From assembly GCA_050258095.1 (NCBI GenBank), contig JBLMYD010000109.1, positions 1 to 17,335 of the forward strand: a stretch of DNA of 17,335 bases. The letters run 5' to 3'. Shown here one piece after another: positions 1 through 7,670 of this stretch. The stretch comes from VRUE01 sp050258095. Lineage in GTDB: Bacteria; Actinomycetota; Thermoleophilia; Solirubrobacterales; 70-9. The position numbers and the translations under genes were made by a program. The stretch's first letter is position 1. Every line of letters starts with the position of its first letter. The notes under the pieces were generated by a model that was given only the letters and a program-made list of their open reading frames with translations, made no database searches and was not told where the DNA came from.

Positions 1-604
1 CCCGCACTTCGTTGAGCACGTCGACTTTGCCCTTGTACTTCGGGTCGAAGATGGCGCACATCGAGTGCGCTTCCGGCGCCTCCTTGGTGTTGACGATGAG
101 GCCGGTCATGCCGCTCTGCCACGGCGCGGTGTAGCTCCGTTCCGGGTCGAAGGGCGGGTTGCGCAGGCTCGCCGAGAGGTTTTTCTCGAATTCGGGCAGG
201 CCCGACTTGTCGAATTCCATCAGGTAGCCGAGCTGGTGCATTTTCACGACCATGTAGTCGGCGAGGACGAAGATGCTGCGGCCGCCCGATTCGCCCCTGG
301 CGAGCAGCGGCTGCACCTTGTTGAAGAATTCTTCGTTGGAGTTGATGTCCTCGATGTACTTGACAGAGACCCCGGTTGCCTTTTCGAAGGCGGGCACGGT
401 GCCTTTGTCGATGTAGAGCGGCCAGTTGGAGATCGTCAGGCTGCCCGACGGCTTGCCTTCCAATTTCACCTGTTCGGCTTCCTTTTCGCCGCCGCCTTCG
501 ATGCTGCTGCCGCCGCCACAGGCGGCGAGGCCGGCGGCGAGCGCCAGCGCCGCCACGGCGACGACCACCGCCATCAACCGCTTTCTGCTCTCAGCTTGGC
601 CCAT
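1..604 (-). CDS. Polyamine ABC transporter substrate-binding lipoprotein (PotD/PotF-like), 3' end outside window
   Basis: Extracellular solute-binding protein, probably for spermidine/putrescine; only the first 201 residues are present. I translated it from the ATG at 604. A strong AGGAGAGGTGGG ribosome site lies just upstream, and the start is 16 nt after the stop of potA. Residues 1-28 form a basic then hydrophobic signal peptide ending in the lipobox GLAAC, so Cys29 would be lipidated. After a Gly/Ser/Glu spacer, the mature part begins SLTISNWPLYID, the family's typical opening strand; EFFNKVQPLL and GYLMEFD are also typical. Operon position after potA supports a transporter, with permease genes presumably further left. 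Codon use differs from the neighbours: 14 of 18 Glu codons are GAA, whereas the flanking genes use mostly GAG. The substrate is inferred from family resemblance and the catabolic genes nearby. Confidence 0.85.
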   Translation of the reverse strand, partial: MGQAESRKRLMAVVVAVAALALAAGLAACGGGSSIEGGGEKEAEQVKLEGKPSGSLTISNWPLYIDKGTVPAFEKATGVSVKYIEDINSNEEFFNKVQPLLARGESGGRSIFVLADYMVVKMHQLGYLMEFDKSGLPEFEKNLSASLRNPPFDPERSYTAPWQSGMTGLIVNTKEAPEAHSMCAIFDPKYKGKVDVLNEVR

Positions 605-620
605 TTTCAACCCACCTCTC

Positions 621-1787
621 CTACGTCGTTTGCAGTTCGGTGACGCCGTCGGCCCGCGCGCCGCGCGACTCCTCGTCTCTTGCCCCGTTCGGCGATTCCT
701 GCACCAGGTGCATGTGCTCGGGCTCCCAGGAGAGGGCTACCCGCACGCCGCCGCCGGGAAGCGCGTGGCGCTCCGCCTCGCTCGCGTTGGGAACGAGCAC
801 GGTCATCCGCACGTCGTCGCCGAGGTCGACGACGATCTGCGTCGCCGTCCCGAGGTAGACCGAGCTCTCGACCATGCCCTCGACCCGGGGCAGGCCGTTC
901 GGGCTCGCCGCGCCGCCTTCGACGGCGTCGATGCGCAGCTTCTCGGGCCGCACCACGGCGTAGCAGCGCGCCCCCGTCGCCAGGCCCGCGGTCTCGGCGC
1001 GCACGGTCGGCCCCTGGTCGAGGTGCACCTCCTCGGCGCCCGCCACCTTCGCCGGCATCAGGTTGGAGACGCCGATGAAGCCGGCGACGAAGGTCGTCGC
1101 CGGGCGCTCGTAGATCTCCACCGGTGCGCCGACCTGCTCGACCCGGCCGCGGTTCATCACCGCGATCCGGTCGCTCATCGTCAGCGCCTCCTCCTGGTCG
1201 TGGGTGACGTAGACGAAGGTGATGCCGACCTCGCGCTGGATTCGCTTCAGCTCCACCTGCAGGCCCTTGCGCAGCTTCAGGTCGAGGGCGCCGAGCGGCT
1301 CGTCGAGCAGCAGCACCTTGGGCAGGTTGACGAGCGCCCGCGCCAGCGCGACCCGCTGCTGCATGCCGCCCGAAAGCTGTGCCGGGCGTCGCTTCGCCTC
1401 TCGGGCGAGACCGACCCGCTCCAGCTCGCGCGCGACCCGCTCGCGAATCTCCCCCTTCGGCACCCGCTTGCGCTTCAGCCCGAAGGCGACGTTGTCCTCG
1501 ACGCTCAGGTGCGGGAAGAGGGCGTAGCTCTGAAAGACGGTGTTGGTCGGGCGCCGGTGGGGCGGGAGCTGGGCGACGTCGGTGTCCTCGATCCGGATCT
1601 CGCCCTCGCTGGGCCGCTCGAAGCCGGCGATCATCCGCAGCGTCGTCGTCTTGCCGCAGCCGCTCGGACCGAGGAAGGTGAAGAACTCGCCGGAGCCGAG
1701 GTCGAGGCTGAGGTCGTCGACGGCGAGCAGGTCGCCGAAGCGCTTGCTGACGCTGCGAAGCTCGACGCTCGGAACAGCAACCTCCAT
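621..1787 (-). CDS. potA: Polyamine ABC transporter ATP-binding protein (PotA type)
   Basis: 388-aa ATPase that energises import of the amine bound by the adjacent lipoprotein; it acts at the inner face of the membrane. Visible motifs are Walker A GPSGCGKTT (about 40-48), signature LSGGMQQ (138-144), Walker B VLLLDEP (158-164) and the H-loop His in YVTHDQEE (about 196). A C-terminal TOBE-like region begins after YERPATTFVAGFIG, as in PotA/FbpC/MalK-type importers; total length is normal for this group. I chose the ATG at 1787 because GAGGAGG at 1794-1800 lies 6 nt upstream; in-frame starts at 1793 and 1805 sit on or before that site. It is followed after 16 nt by the substrate-binding lipoprotein. 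It is divergently arranged from the aminotransferase. The specificity (polyamine rather than iron or sulfate) is inferred from the partner protein. Confidence 0.9.
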   Translation of the reverse strand: MEVAVPSVELRSVSKRFGDLLAVDDLSLDLGSGEFFTFLGPSGCGKTTTLRMIAGFERPSEGEIRIEDTDVAQLPPHRRPTNTVFQSYALFPHLSVEDNVAFGLKRKRVPKGEIRERVARELERVGLAREAKRRPAQLSGGMQQRVALARALVNLPKVLLLDEPLGALDLKLRKGLQVELKRIQREVGITFVYVTHDQEEALTMSDRIAVMNRGRVEQVGAPVEIYERPATTFVAGFIGVSNLMPAKVAGAEEVHLDQGPTVRAETAGLATGARCYAVVRPEKLRIDAVEGGAASPNGLPRVEGMVESSVYLGTATQIVVDLGDDVRMTVLVPNASEAERHALPGGGVRVALSWEPEHMHLVQESPNGARDEESRGARADGVTELQTT

Positions 1788-1793
1788 GCTCAT

Positions 1794-1800
1794 CCTCCTC
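1794..1800 (-). promoter_or_regulatory. Ribosome binding site that sets the potA start
   Basis: GAGGAGG on the minus strand, 6 nt before the ATG at 1787. It overlaps or touches the two alternative upstream in-frame starts, which argues for the shorter protein. Confidence 0.65.
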
Positions 1801-1846
1801 GGCACTCGACGGAATGGAGCCCCTGACGAGGGTAGCTCTACTCGTT

Positions 1847-1860
1847 TACGGGTACCCGTA
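1847..1860. promoter_or_regulatory. 14-bp perfect palindrome, candidate operator
   Basis: TACGGGTACCCGTA is identical to its reverse complement. It lies 60 bp upstream of the potA start, in the divergent regulatory region, where a dimeric regulator could bind. No matching copy was noticed elsewhere in the window. Confidence 0.4.
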
Positions 1861-1999
1861 GTACGCGATGTAGGGGCGAAGTTAGGCGGAAACGCCGCTT
1901 TTCACAAGAGGCGAATCTCCCAAAATGAGCGCGCTGATATATACGCTTTGTATAAGCATACGCATGTAGAGCGCCGAAGCGAACATTGCAAATAGAGAA

Positions 2000-2023
2000 C
2001 TCTGGCTCTACCGTTGTCCAGAG
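2000..2023. promoter_or_regulatory. Inverted repeat CTCTGG-N12-CCAGAG upstream of the aminotransferase
   Basis: Perfect 6-bp arms separated by 12 nt, ending 28 bp before the ATG at 2052. It could be a bipartite operator or a hairpin in the 5' leader of the catabolic transcript. Confidence 0.3.
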
Positions 2024-2051
2024 CGTCGTAGATGAGAGGAGAACGGACATC

Positions 2052-3443
2052 ATGGCTGTAGCTTCGGAATCCGCGCCCGGGACCGGTGTGAGCTCCGGCC
2101 TGCAGGACCTGGCCCGGCGCCACCTCTGGATGCATTTCTCGCGCATGGGGTCATATGGCCCGGATCACGAGATCCCGATCATCGTCAAAGGGGACGGCTG
2201 CTACGTCTACGACGAGCACGGCAAGCGCTACCTGGACGGCCTCTCCGGCCTCTTCTGCATCAACGCCGGGCACGGCCGCACCGAGCTGGGCGAGGCGGCG
2301 GCGCGCCAGGTCGAAGAGCTCGACTTCTACACGCTGTGGAGCTACGCCCACCCGCGGGCGATCGAGCTCGCGGCGCGGATCGCGGGGCTGGCGCCGGGCG
2401 ACCTCAACCGCGTCTTCTTCACCTCGGGTGGCTCGGAGGCGGTCGAGTCGGCGCTGAAGATGGCGCGCAACTACCACCGGCTGCTCGGCAAAGGCCAGAA
2501 GCACAAGGTGATCGCCCGTGAGATCGCCTACCACGGGACGACGCTGGGGGCGCTCTCGGCGACCGGCATCACCGAGCTGCGCTCGCAGTTCGAGCCGCTG
2601 ACGCCGGGCGGCTGCCACGTGCCCAACACGAACCTCTACCGCTGGCCGGAGGACCGCCACCCGCTCTGGGCGGCGACGGCGATCGAGGAGCGGATCCAGT
2701 TCGAGGGCCCCGACACGGTCGCCGCCGTGATCCTCGAGCCGGTGCAGAACGCCGGCGGCTGCTTCGTCCCGCCCGACGGCTACTTCGAGCGGGTGCGCGA
2801 GATCTGCGACCGCTACGACGTGCTGATGATCTCCGACGAGGTGATCTGCGCCTGGGGACGCCTCGGCCACTACTTCGGCTGCGAACGCTTCGGCTACGTG
2901 CCCGACATCATCACCGTCGCCAAGGCGCTGACCTCGGCCTACGCGCCGATGGGCGCGGTGATCGCCTCCGACTCGGTGGCCGCTCCCTTCATGGAGGGCA
3001 ACGCCTCCTTCGCCCACGGCTTCACCTTCGCCGGCCACCCGCTCGCCTCGGCGGTGGCGATGGCCAACCTCGACGTCTACGAGCGCGAGGACCTCTGCGG
3101 CCACGTGCTGGCCAAGGAAGGCGAGCTCCGCCAGATGCTGGAGACGCTCTACGACCTGCCGATCGTCGGCGACGTGCGCGGCGCCGGCTACTTCCAGGCG
3201 ATCGAGCTGGTCAAGGACCGCGAGACGAAGGAGAGCTTCGACGACGAGGAGGCCGAGGACCTGCTGCGCGGCTTCCTCTCCGGCGAGCTCTACGCCGGCG
3301 GCCTGATCTGCCGCGCCGACGACCGCGGCGACCCCGTCGTGCAGCTGGCGCCGCCGCTGATCGCCGACAGCGAGCAGTTCGAAGAGATCCACGACGTTCT
3401 CCGCGACGTGCTCGGCCGAGCCTGGGAGCGGGTCCGACGATAG
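2052..3443 (+). CDS. Class III PLP aminotransferase, probably putrescine/omega-amine:pyruvate transaminase
   Basis: 463-aa fold-type I, class III aminotransferase. Visible landmarks are the phosphate-binding SGGSEA (125-130), the Tyr-His-Gly of AREIAYHGTT (about 160-162) that stacks on the cofactor, the PLP-binding Asp in ISDEV (D262), and the Schiff-base lysine in TVAKALTSAYAPMG (K291), followed by the TFAGHP segment. Length and motifs fit the omega-amino acid/putrescine (SpuC-like):pyruvate group. Putrescine plus pyruvate would give 4-aminobutyraldehyde plus alanine. This fits the polyamine importer on one side and the alanine and aldehyde dehydrogenases on the other. I chose ATG 2052 because AGAGGAGA precedes it by about 10 nt; an in-frame start at 1986 lies upstream but has no ribosome site. 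beta-Alanine, taurine or another amine as substrate cannot be excluded from sequence. Confidence 0.85.
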   Translation: MAVASESAPGTGVSSGLQDLARRHLWMHFSRMGSYGPDHEIPIIVKGDGCYVYDEHGKRYLDGLSGLFCINAGHGRTELGEAAARQVEELDFYTLWSYAHPRAIELAARIAGLAPGDLNRVFFTSGGSEAVESALKMARNYHRLLGKGQKHKVIAREIAYHGTTLGALSATGITELRSQFEPLTPGGCHVPNTNLYRWPEDRHPLWAATAIEERIQFEGPDTVAAVILEPVQNAGGCFVPPDGYFERVREICDRYDVLMISDEVICAWGRLGHYFGCERFGYVPDIITVAKALTSAYAPMGAVIASDSVAAPFMEGNASFAHGFTFAGHPLASAVAMANLDVYEREDLCGHVLAKEGELRQMLETLYDLPIVGDVRGAGYFQAIELVKDRETKESFDDEEAEDLLRGFLSGELYAGGLICRADDRGDPVVQLAPPLIADSEQFEEIHDVLRDVLGRAWERVRR

Positions 3444-3451
3444 GGGCGCGC

Positions 3452-5008
3452 ATGCTCACCGTTCAAAGCCTGCTCGACGACCTCGGTCTCGAACTGGCGG
3501 CCGGCGACAGCGCCGCCGAAGCCCCGGTGCGCTGGGTCCACATCTCCGAGCTGGAGGACCCGACGCCCTGGCTCTCGGGGGGCGAGCTGATGCTGACCAC
3601 GGGCATCCCGCTCGACTCCGCGGCCAAGCAGCGGGACTTCGTCCGCCTGCTCGCCGACCACAACCTCGCCGGCCTCGGCTTCGGCACCGGCTTCAGCCAC
3701 GAGAAGCTGCCGAAAGCGCTGGTCGAGGAGGCCCGCAAGCGCGACTTCCCGCTCTTCGAGGTTCCCTACTCGACGCCCTTCATCGCGATCACCGAGAAGG
3801 CCTTCGCCCGCCTCGTCAACGAGCAGTACGAGGTCCTGCAGCGCGGCATCGCGGTGCAGCGGCGGCTCGAGCGGCTGGTGCTCGAAGAGCGCGGCCTGGA
3901 GGAGATCGTGGCGACGATCTCCTCGGCCGTGGGCGGCACCGTGGCGATCCTCGGCGCCCGCGGCGAGCGCCTCGCCGGGCGCGCCTTCCGCCGCCAGCTC
4001 TCGGCCGAGGCGGTGAACGCGATCCGCGAGGAGGCGCTCGCGCACACCAGCGACGGCCACCCGTTCGTCCCCTCCCACCCCGCGGTCGCCGGGCGGGCGC
4101 TCGCCCATCCGGTGATCTCGCCGGGCGGCGGGCCGCCGCAGGCCTGGGTCGTGATCGTGCGCGACTCGGGCGGCCTCGGCGACTTCGAGCGGCTGATCCT
4201 GCAGCAGGCGGTCGCCGTCGTCGCGCTCGAGCTGATGCGCCGCCGCGTCGCCCGCGAGACCGAGCGGCGCCTGGCCGGCGACGTGCTCGCCGGCGCCCTC
4301 GGCGGGCGGCTGGAGCCCTCCGAGCTGCGCCGTCGCCTCGAGCCCTTCGGCATCGGCGACGAGGCGGCCGTGCTCGTCTTCGCCCTCGACGACCCGGCGG
4401 CTGCCGAGTCGGCGCTCGAGCGCGCCCTGGCGGCGGACGCCTGCCCAGCGGTGGTCGCTCCCCACGCCAGCGGCCGGCGCGAGCTGCTCTGCGCGGTGGT
4501 CGACGCCGCCGATCGCGACCCGGTCGACCTGGCGGCGGAGGCGCGCAAAGCGCTGATCAAAGAGCGCGGCACCGTGCGCGCCGCGGCGAGCCGGCCGGCG
4601 CCGCCGGAGAACCTGCGTCACTCCTTCCACGAGGCGCGCTGTGCGCTGGAGGCGACGGCGCTCGGCAACGGCGCCGCCCCCGAGGTCGCCTCCTGGCGCG
4701 ACCTCGGCGCCTTCACCCTGCTGCTCTCGATCCAGGACGACGAGGCGCTGAAGCTCTACTGCGACAGCGTCCTCGGGCCGATCGAGAACGGCGATGCGGA
4801 GTACGGCGGCGAGCTGCTGCGCTCGCTAGAGGCGTTCATCGAGCAGAACGGCCAGTGGGAGAAAGCGGCGCGCGAGGTCTACTGCCACCGTCACACGCTG
4901 CGCTACCGGATGCGCAAAGTCGAAGAGCTGACCGGCCGCGACCTCTCGCGGGCTCACGACCGGATCGAGTTCTGGCTGGCGCTGCGGGCGAGGGAGCTGG
5001 TCTCGTGA
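3452..5008 (+). CDS. PucR-family transcriptional regulator
   Basis: 518-aa cytosolic regulator. Residues 1 to about 125 match the PucR N-terminal domain (LTVQSLLDDLGLELAAGD, then LSGGELMLTTGIPL and FPLFEVPYSTPFIAITE). A GAF-like or linker region follows (about 140-270), then a CdaR-type GGDEF-like middle region (about 280-420). A C-terminal PucR helix-turn-helix spans about 455-515 (AFIEQNGQWEKAAREVY, CHRHTLRYRMRKVEELTG). The gene starts 8 nt after the aminotransferase stop and overlaps the alanine dehydrogenase start by 4 bp, so it is co-transcribed with the catabolic genes. PucR-family proteins generally activate nitrogen-compound catabolism in response to the substrate. Here it probably controls this operon and perhaps the divergent importer. 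Confidence 0.9.
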   Translation: MLTVQSLLDDLGLELAAGDSAAEAPVRWVHISELEDPTPWLSGGELMLTTGIPLDSAAKQRDFVRLLADHNLAGLGFGTGFSHEKLPKALVEEARKRDFPLFEVPYSTPFIAITEKAFARLVNEQYEVLQRGIAVQRRLERLVLEERGLEEIVATISSAVGGTVAILGARGERLAGRAFRRQLSAEAVNAIREEALAHTSDGHPFVPSHPAVAGRALAHPVISPGGGPPQAWVVIVRDSGGLGDFERLILQQAVAVVALELMRRRVARETERRLAGDVLAGALGGRLEPSELRRRLEPFGIGDEAAVLVFALDDPAAAESALERALAADACPAVVAPHASGRRELLCAVVDAADRDPVDLAAEARKALIKERGTVRAAASRPAPPENLRHSFHEARCALEATALGNGAAPEVASWRDLGAFTLLLSIQDDEALKLYCDSVLGPIENGDAEYGGELLRSLEAFIEQNGQWEKAAREVYCHRHTLRYRMRKVEELTGRDLSRAHDRIEFWLALRARELVS

Positions 5009-6135
5009 TCGTCGGCGTCCCCAGGGAGATCAAGCCCGACGAGTACCGGGTGGCGATCACGCCGGCCGGCGTGCGCGAGATGACGGTGCACGGCCACGAG
5101 GTGCTGGTCGAGGCGGGCGCCGGCGAGGGCAGCGCGATCGCCGACGCCGAATTCGAGGCGCAGGGCGCGCGCATCGCGCCCGACGCCGAGGCGGTGTTCG
5201 GCGAGGCCGAGATGGTCCTCAAGGTGAAGGAGCCGCAGCCGGCCGAGGTCGAGATGCTGCGCCCCGGGCAGCTGCTCTTCACCTACCTGCACCTCGCCCC
5301 CGACCCGGAGCTGACCCGCGGCCTCTGCGGCTCGGGCGCGACCTGCGTCGCCTACGAGACGGTCGAGGACGCGCGCGGCCGGCTGCCGCTGCTGGCGCCG
5401 ATGAGCGAGATCGCCGGCAAGATCGCCGCCCAGGCCGGCGCCTTCATGCTGGAGAAGCCGCTCGGCGGGCGTGGCATCCTGCTCGGCGGGGTGCCGGGCG
5501 TCGCCGCGGCCAACGTGATGGTGATCGGCGGCGGCGTCGTCGGCATGAACGCGGCCTTCGTCGCGATCGGGATGGGCGCCGACGTCTTCGTCTACGACAA
5601 GTCGATCGACCGCCTGCGCGAGCTCGACGTCGACTTCGCCGGCAGCTGCTCGACCGTCTACTCGACGACGCTGGCGATCGAAGAGATGCTGCCGCGCGCC
5701 GACCTGGTGATCGGCGCCGTCCTCGTCCACGGCGCCCGCGCGCCCTACGTGGTGCGGCGCGAGCAGCTGACGCTGATGAAGCCGGGCGCGGTGCTGGTCG
5801 ACGTCGCGATCGACCAGGGCGGCTGCTTTGAGACCTCGCACCCGACGACCCACCGCGACCCGGTCTTCGAGGTCGACGGGGTCGCCCACTACTGCGTGGC
5901 GAACATGCCGGGCGCGGTGCCGATCACCTCGACCCACGCGCTGACCAACGCGACGCTTCCCTACGCGATCGCGCTCGCCGACGAAGGCGTCGCCGACGCG
6001 ATCCGGCACGACCCCGGCCTGCGTCCCGGCGTCAACGTCGCCGCCGGCGCGGTCACCCACCCGGCGGTCGCCGAAGCCGTCGGCATGACGTGCGTCCCAG
6101 TCGAGGAGCTGCTAACCACCAGCCGACGGGCCTAA
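5005..6135 (+). CDS. ald: Alanine dehydrogenase
   Basis: 376-aa NAD-dependent L-alanine dehydrogenase (L-alanine + NAD+ + H2O to pyruvate + ammonia + NADH). The N-terminus VIVGVPREIKPDEYRVAITPAG is a family hallmark. Substrate and catalytic residues fall where expected: R15, K75 in LKVKEPQ, H96 in TYLHLAPD, and Asp in DVAIDQGGCFETS. NMPGAVPITSTHALTNAT supplies the conserved Asn region. The Rossmann glycine motif is VIGGGVVGMNAA. Length is close to the usual ~371 aa. The GTG start at 5005 overlaps the PucR stop as GTGA, with AGGGAG upstream; the open frame extends further left but that part is antisense-like shadow of PucR. Placed with a pyruvate-type transaminase, it most likely recycles the alanine product to pyruvate and frees ammonia. 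Confidence 0.95.
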   Translation: MIVGVPREIKPDEYRVAITPAGVREMTVHGHEVLVEAGAGEGSAIADAEFEAQGARIAPDAEAVFGEAEMVLKVKEPQPAEVEMLRPGQLLFTYLHLAPDPELTRGLCGSGATCVAYETVEDARGRLPLLAPMSEIAGKIAAQAGAFMLEKPLGGRGILLGGVPGVAAANVMVIGGGVVGMNAAFVAIGMGADVFVYDKSIDRLRELDVDFAGSCSTVYSTTLAIEEMLPRADLVIGAVLVHGARAPYVVRREQLTLMKPGAVLVDVAIDQGGCFETSHPTTHRDPVFEVDGVAHYCVANMPGAVPITSTHALTNATLPYAIALADEGVADAIRHDPGLRPGVNVAAGAVTHPAVAEAVGMTCVPVEELLTTSRRA

Positions 6136-6182
6136 AACCGTCGCTATGCGTCGGAAATAGGCCCATCGACCCTAGATTCTGC

Positions 6183-6187
6183 GGAGG
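6183..6187 (+). promoter_or_regulatory. Ribosome binding site of the aldehyde dehydrogenase gene
   Basis: GGAGG 5 nt before ATG 6193. It selects the ATG over the in-frame TTG at 6190. The 57-bp gap after ald also contains TAGATT at about 6173-6178, which could be a -10 box, but no -35 was seen. Confidence 0.5.
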
Positions 6188-6192
6188 AATTG

Positions 6193-7635
6193 ATGGCAAC
6201 GATTGAGAAGACCAAGCTGAAGAACTTCATCGGGGGGAAGGCGGTCGATCCGGCGGAGGGGCAGACGGAGGAGGTGGTCAACCCTGCTACGGGCTCGGCG
6301 ATCGCCGAGGCGCCGCTCTCGACCAAGCCCGACGTCGATGCGGCGGTGGCCGCGGCCAAGGAGGCCTTCCCGGCCTGGGCGGCGACGCCGCCCGGCGAAC
6401 GGGCGCGGGCCCTGCTGCGGATGGCCGACCTGATCGAGGAGCGCGGCGAGGAGATCGCCGACCTCGAGGCGGCCGACGCGGGCAAGCCGCGCGCGGCCGT
6501 GATCGAGGACGAAGTCCCGGTGATGGCCGACCAGCTGCGCTTCTTCGCCGGCGCCGCGCGCACGATGGAGGGCCGCGCCGCGGGCGAGTACATGGAGGCG
6601 CACACCTCGTTCATCCGTCGCGAGCCGATCGGCGTCGTCGGCCAGATCACGCCCTGGAACTACCCGCTGATGATGGCGATCTGGAAGATCGGCCCGGCGC
6701 TGGCGGCCGGCAACACGATCGTGCTGAAGCCGGCCGAGACGACGCCGCTGACGACGCTGCTCTTCGCCCAGTGGTGCGCCGACGTCCTCCCCGCCGGCGT
6801 CTTCAACGCGATCGGCGGCCACGGCGAGCCGACCGGGGCCGAGCTGGTCACCCACCCCGACGTCGGGATGATCTGCCTGACCGGCTCGCCGGACACCGGC
6901 AAGTGGATCGCCAAAGCTGCCGCCGAGACGCTCAAGCGCGTGCACCTGGAGCTGGGCGGCAAGGCGCCGGTGGTGATCTTCGACGACGCCGACATGGAGG
7001 CGGCGATGGAGACGATCGCCGGCACCGGCTACTACAACGCCGGCCAGGACTGCACCGCCGCCTGCCGCGTGCTGGCCGCCAAGGGCGTCTACGACGACGT
7101 GGTCGCCGGTCTCGCCGGCGAAGCCAAGGGCCTCGTCCTCGGCGACACGATGTCGGCCGAGACGACGCTGGGCCCGCTCAACTCCGCCCGCCAGCGCGAG
7201 CGGGTCGAGGGCTTCCTCGAGCGTCGGCCGGGCAACGCCGAGATCGTCACCGGCGGCGTGCAGCCCGACCTGCCGGGCTTCTTCCTCGAGCCGGCCGTGG
7301 TCGCCGGCCTCGCGCAGGAGGACGAGATGGTCCAGAACGAGATCTTCGGCCCGGTGATCACCGTGCAGCCGTTCACGGACGAGGAGAAGGCGATCGAGTG
7401 GGCCAACGGGACCCGCTACGGGCTCGCCTCATCGGTCTGGACCCGCGACGTCGGCCGCGCGATGCGGGTGGCGAACGCGCTCGAGTTCGGCTGCGTCTGG
7501 ATCAACGACCACATCCCGCTCGTCTCCGAGATGCCGCACGGCGGCTTCAAGCAGTCGGGCTACGGCAAGGACCTGTCCGTCTACGCGCTGGAGGACTACA
7601 CCGAGATCAAGCACATCATGGTGAACTTGGAATAG
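6193..7635 (+). CDS. NAD(P)-dependent aldehyde dehydrogenase, probably gamma-aminobutyraldehyde dehydrogenase
   Basis: 480-aa member of the ALDH superfamily. Visible catalytic elements are Asn156 in ITPWNYPL, Glu253 in HLELGGKAP and the nucleophile Cys287 in NAGQDCTAACR, plus the coenzyme-site segment TGSPDTGK. GQDCTAACR resembles the active-site loop of the PatD/YdcW gamma-aminobutyraldehyde dehydrogenases more than that of betaine-aldehyde enzymes. The length also fits that group (about 474 aa). The reaction would be 4-aminobutyraldehyde + NAD+ to GABA. It follows ald by 57 bp in the same orientation, so it is probably in the same operon or has its own weak promoter. GABA transaminase and succinate-semialdehyde dehydrogenase, needed to reach succinate, are not in this window. 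Betaine-aldehyde or another amino-aldehyde substrate remains possible. Confidence 0.88.
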   Translation: MATIEKTKLKNFIGGKAVDPAEGQTEEVVNPATGSAIAEAPLSTKPDVDAAVAAAKEAFPAWAATPPGERARALLRMADLIEERGEEIADLEAADAGKPRAAVIEDEVPVMADQLRFFAGAARTMEGRAAGEYMEAHTSFIRREPIGVVGQITPWNYPLMMAIWKIGPALAAGNTIVLKPAETTPLTTLLFAQWCADVLPAGVFNAIGGHGEPTGAELVTHPDVGMICLTGSPDTGKWIAKAAAETLKRVHLELGGKAPVVIFDDADMEAAMETIAGTGYYNAGQDCTAACRVLAAKGVYDDVVAGLAGEAKGLVLGDTMSAETTLGPLNSARQRERVEGFLERRPGNAEIVTGGVQPDLPGFFLEPAVVAGLAQEDEMVQNEIFGPVITVQPFTDEEKAIEWANGTRYGLASSVWTRDVGRAMRVANALEFGCVWINDHIPLVSEMPHGGFKQSGYGKDLSVYALEDYTEIKHIMVNLE

Positions 7636-7655
7636 GCCTCAGCCGACCGCGTGCA

Positions 7656-7661
7656 TACGAT
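7656..7661 (+). promoter_or_regulatory. Possible -10 box for the RTX-like gene
   Basis: TACGAT ends 9 nt before the GTG start. There is no Shine-Dalgarno sequence between them and no good -35. This is compatible with a very short leader or leaderless mRNA. Confidence 0.25.
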
Positions 7662-7670
7662 CAGCGTCTC

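Larger units (their letters stand above)
1788..2051. promoter_or_regulatory. Divergent regulatory region between potA and the aminotransferase gene
   Basis: 264 bp without a convincing gene, clearly richer in A/T than its surroundings around 1920-2000. It must hold promoters for both directions. On the minus strand, TTGTGA and TAACTT separated by 17 nt are a possible -35/-10 pair for potA. No clear plus-strand promoter was recognised. Candidate regulator sites are a 14-bp perfect palindrome at 1847-1860, an imperfect inverted repeat around 1940-1961, and CTCTGG-N12-CCAGAG at 2000-2023. The PucR-family protein encoded two genes downstream is the obvious candidate regulator, but this is inference. 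Confidence 0.55.

Noticed and set aside
2151..4630. Long minus-strand open frames opposite the aminotransferase and PucR genes
   Set aside because: Composition is Arg/Ala/Val/Asp-rich with no motifs, and the plus-strand frames have complete catalytic and helix-turn-helix motifs. These are GC-driven shadows.
6771..7670. N-terminal extension of the RTX-like protein through the aldehyde dehydrogenase gene
   Set aside because: It is an out-of-frame shadow. The signal peptide directly after GTG 7671 marks the real start.
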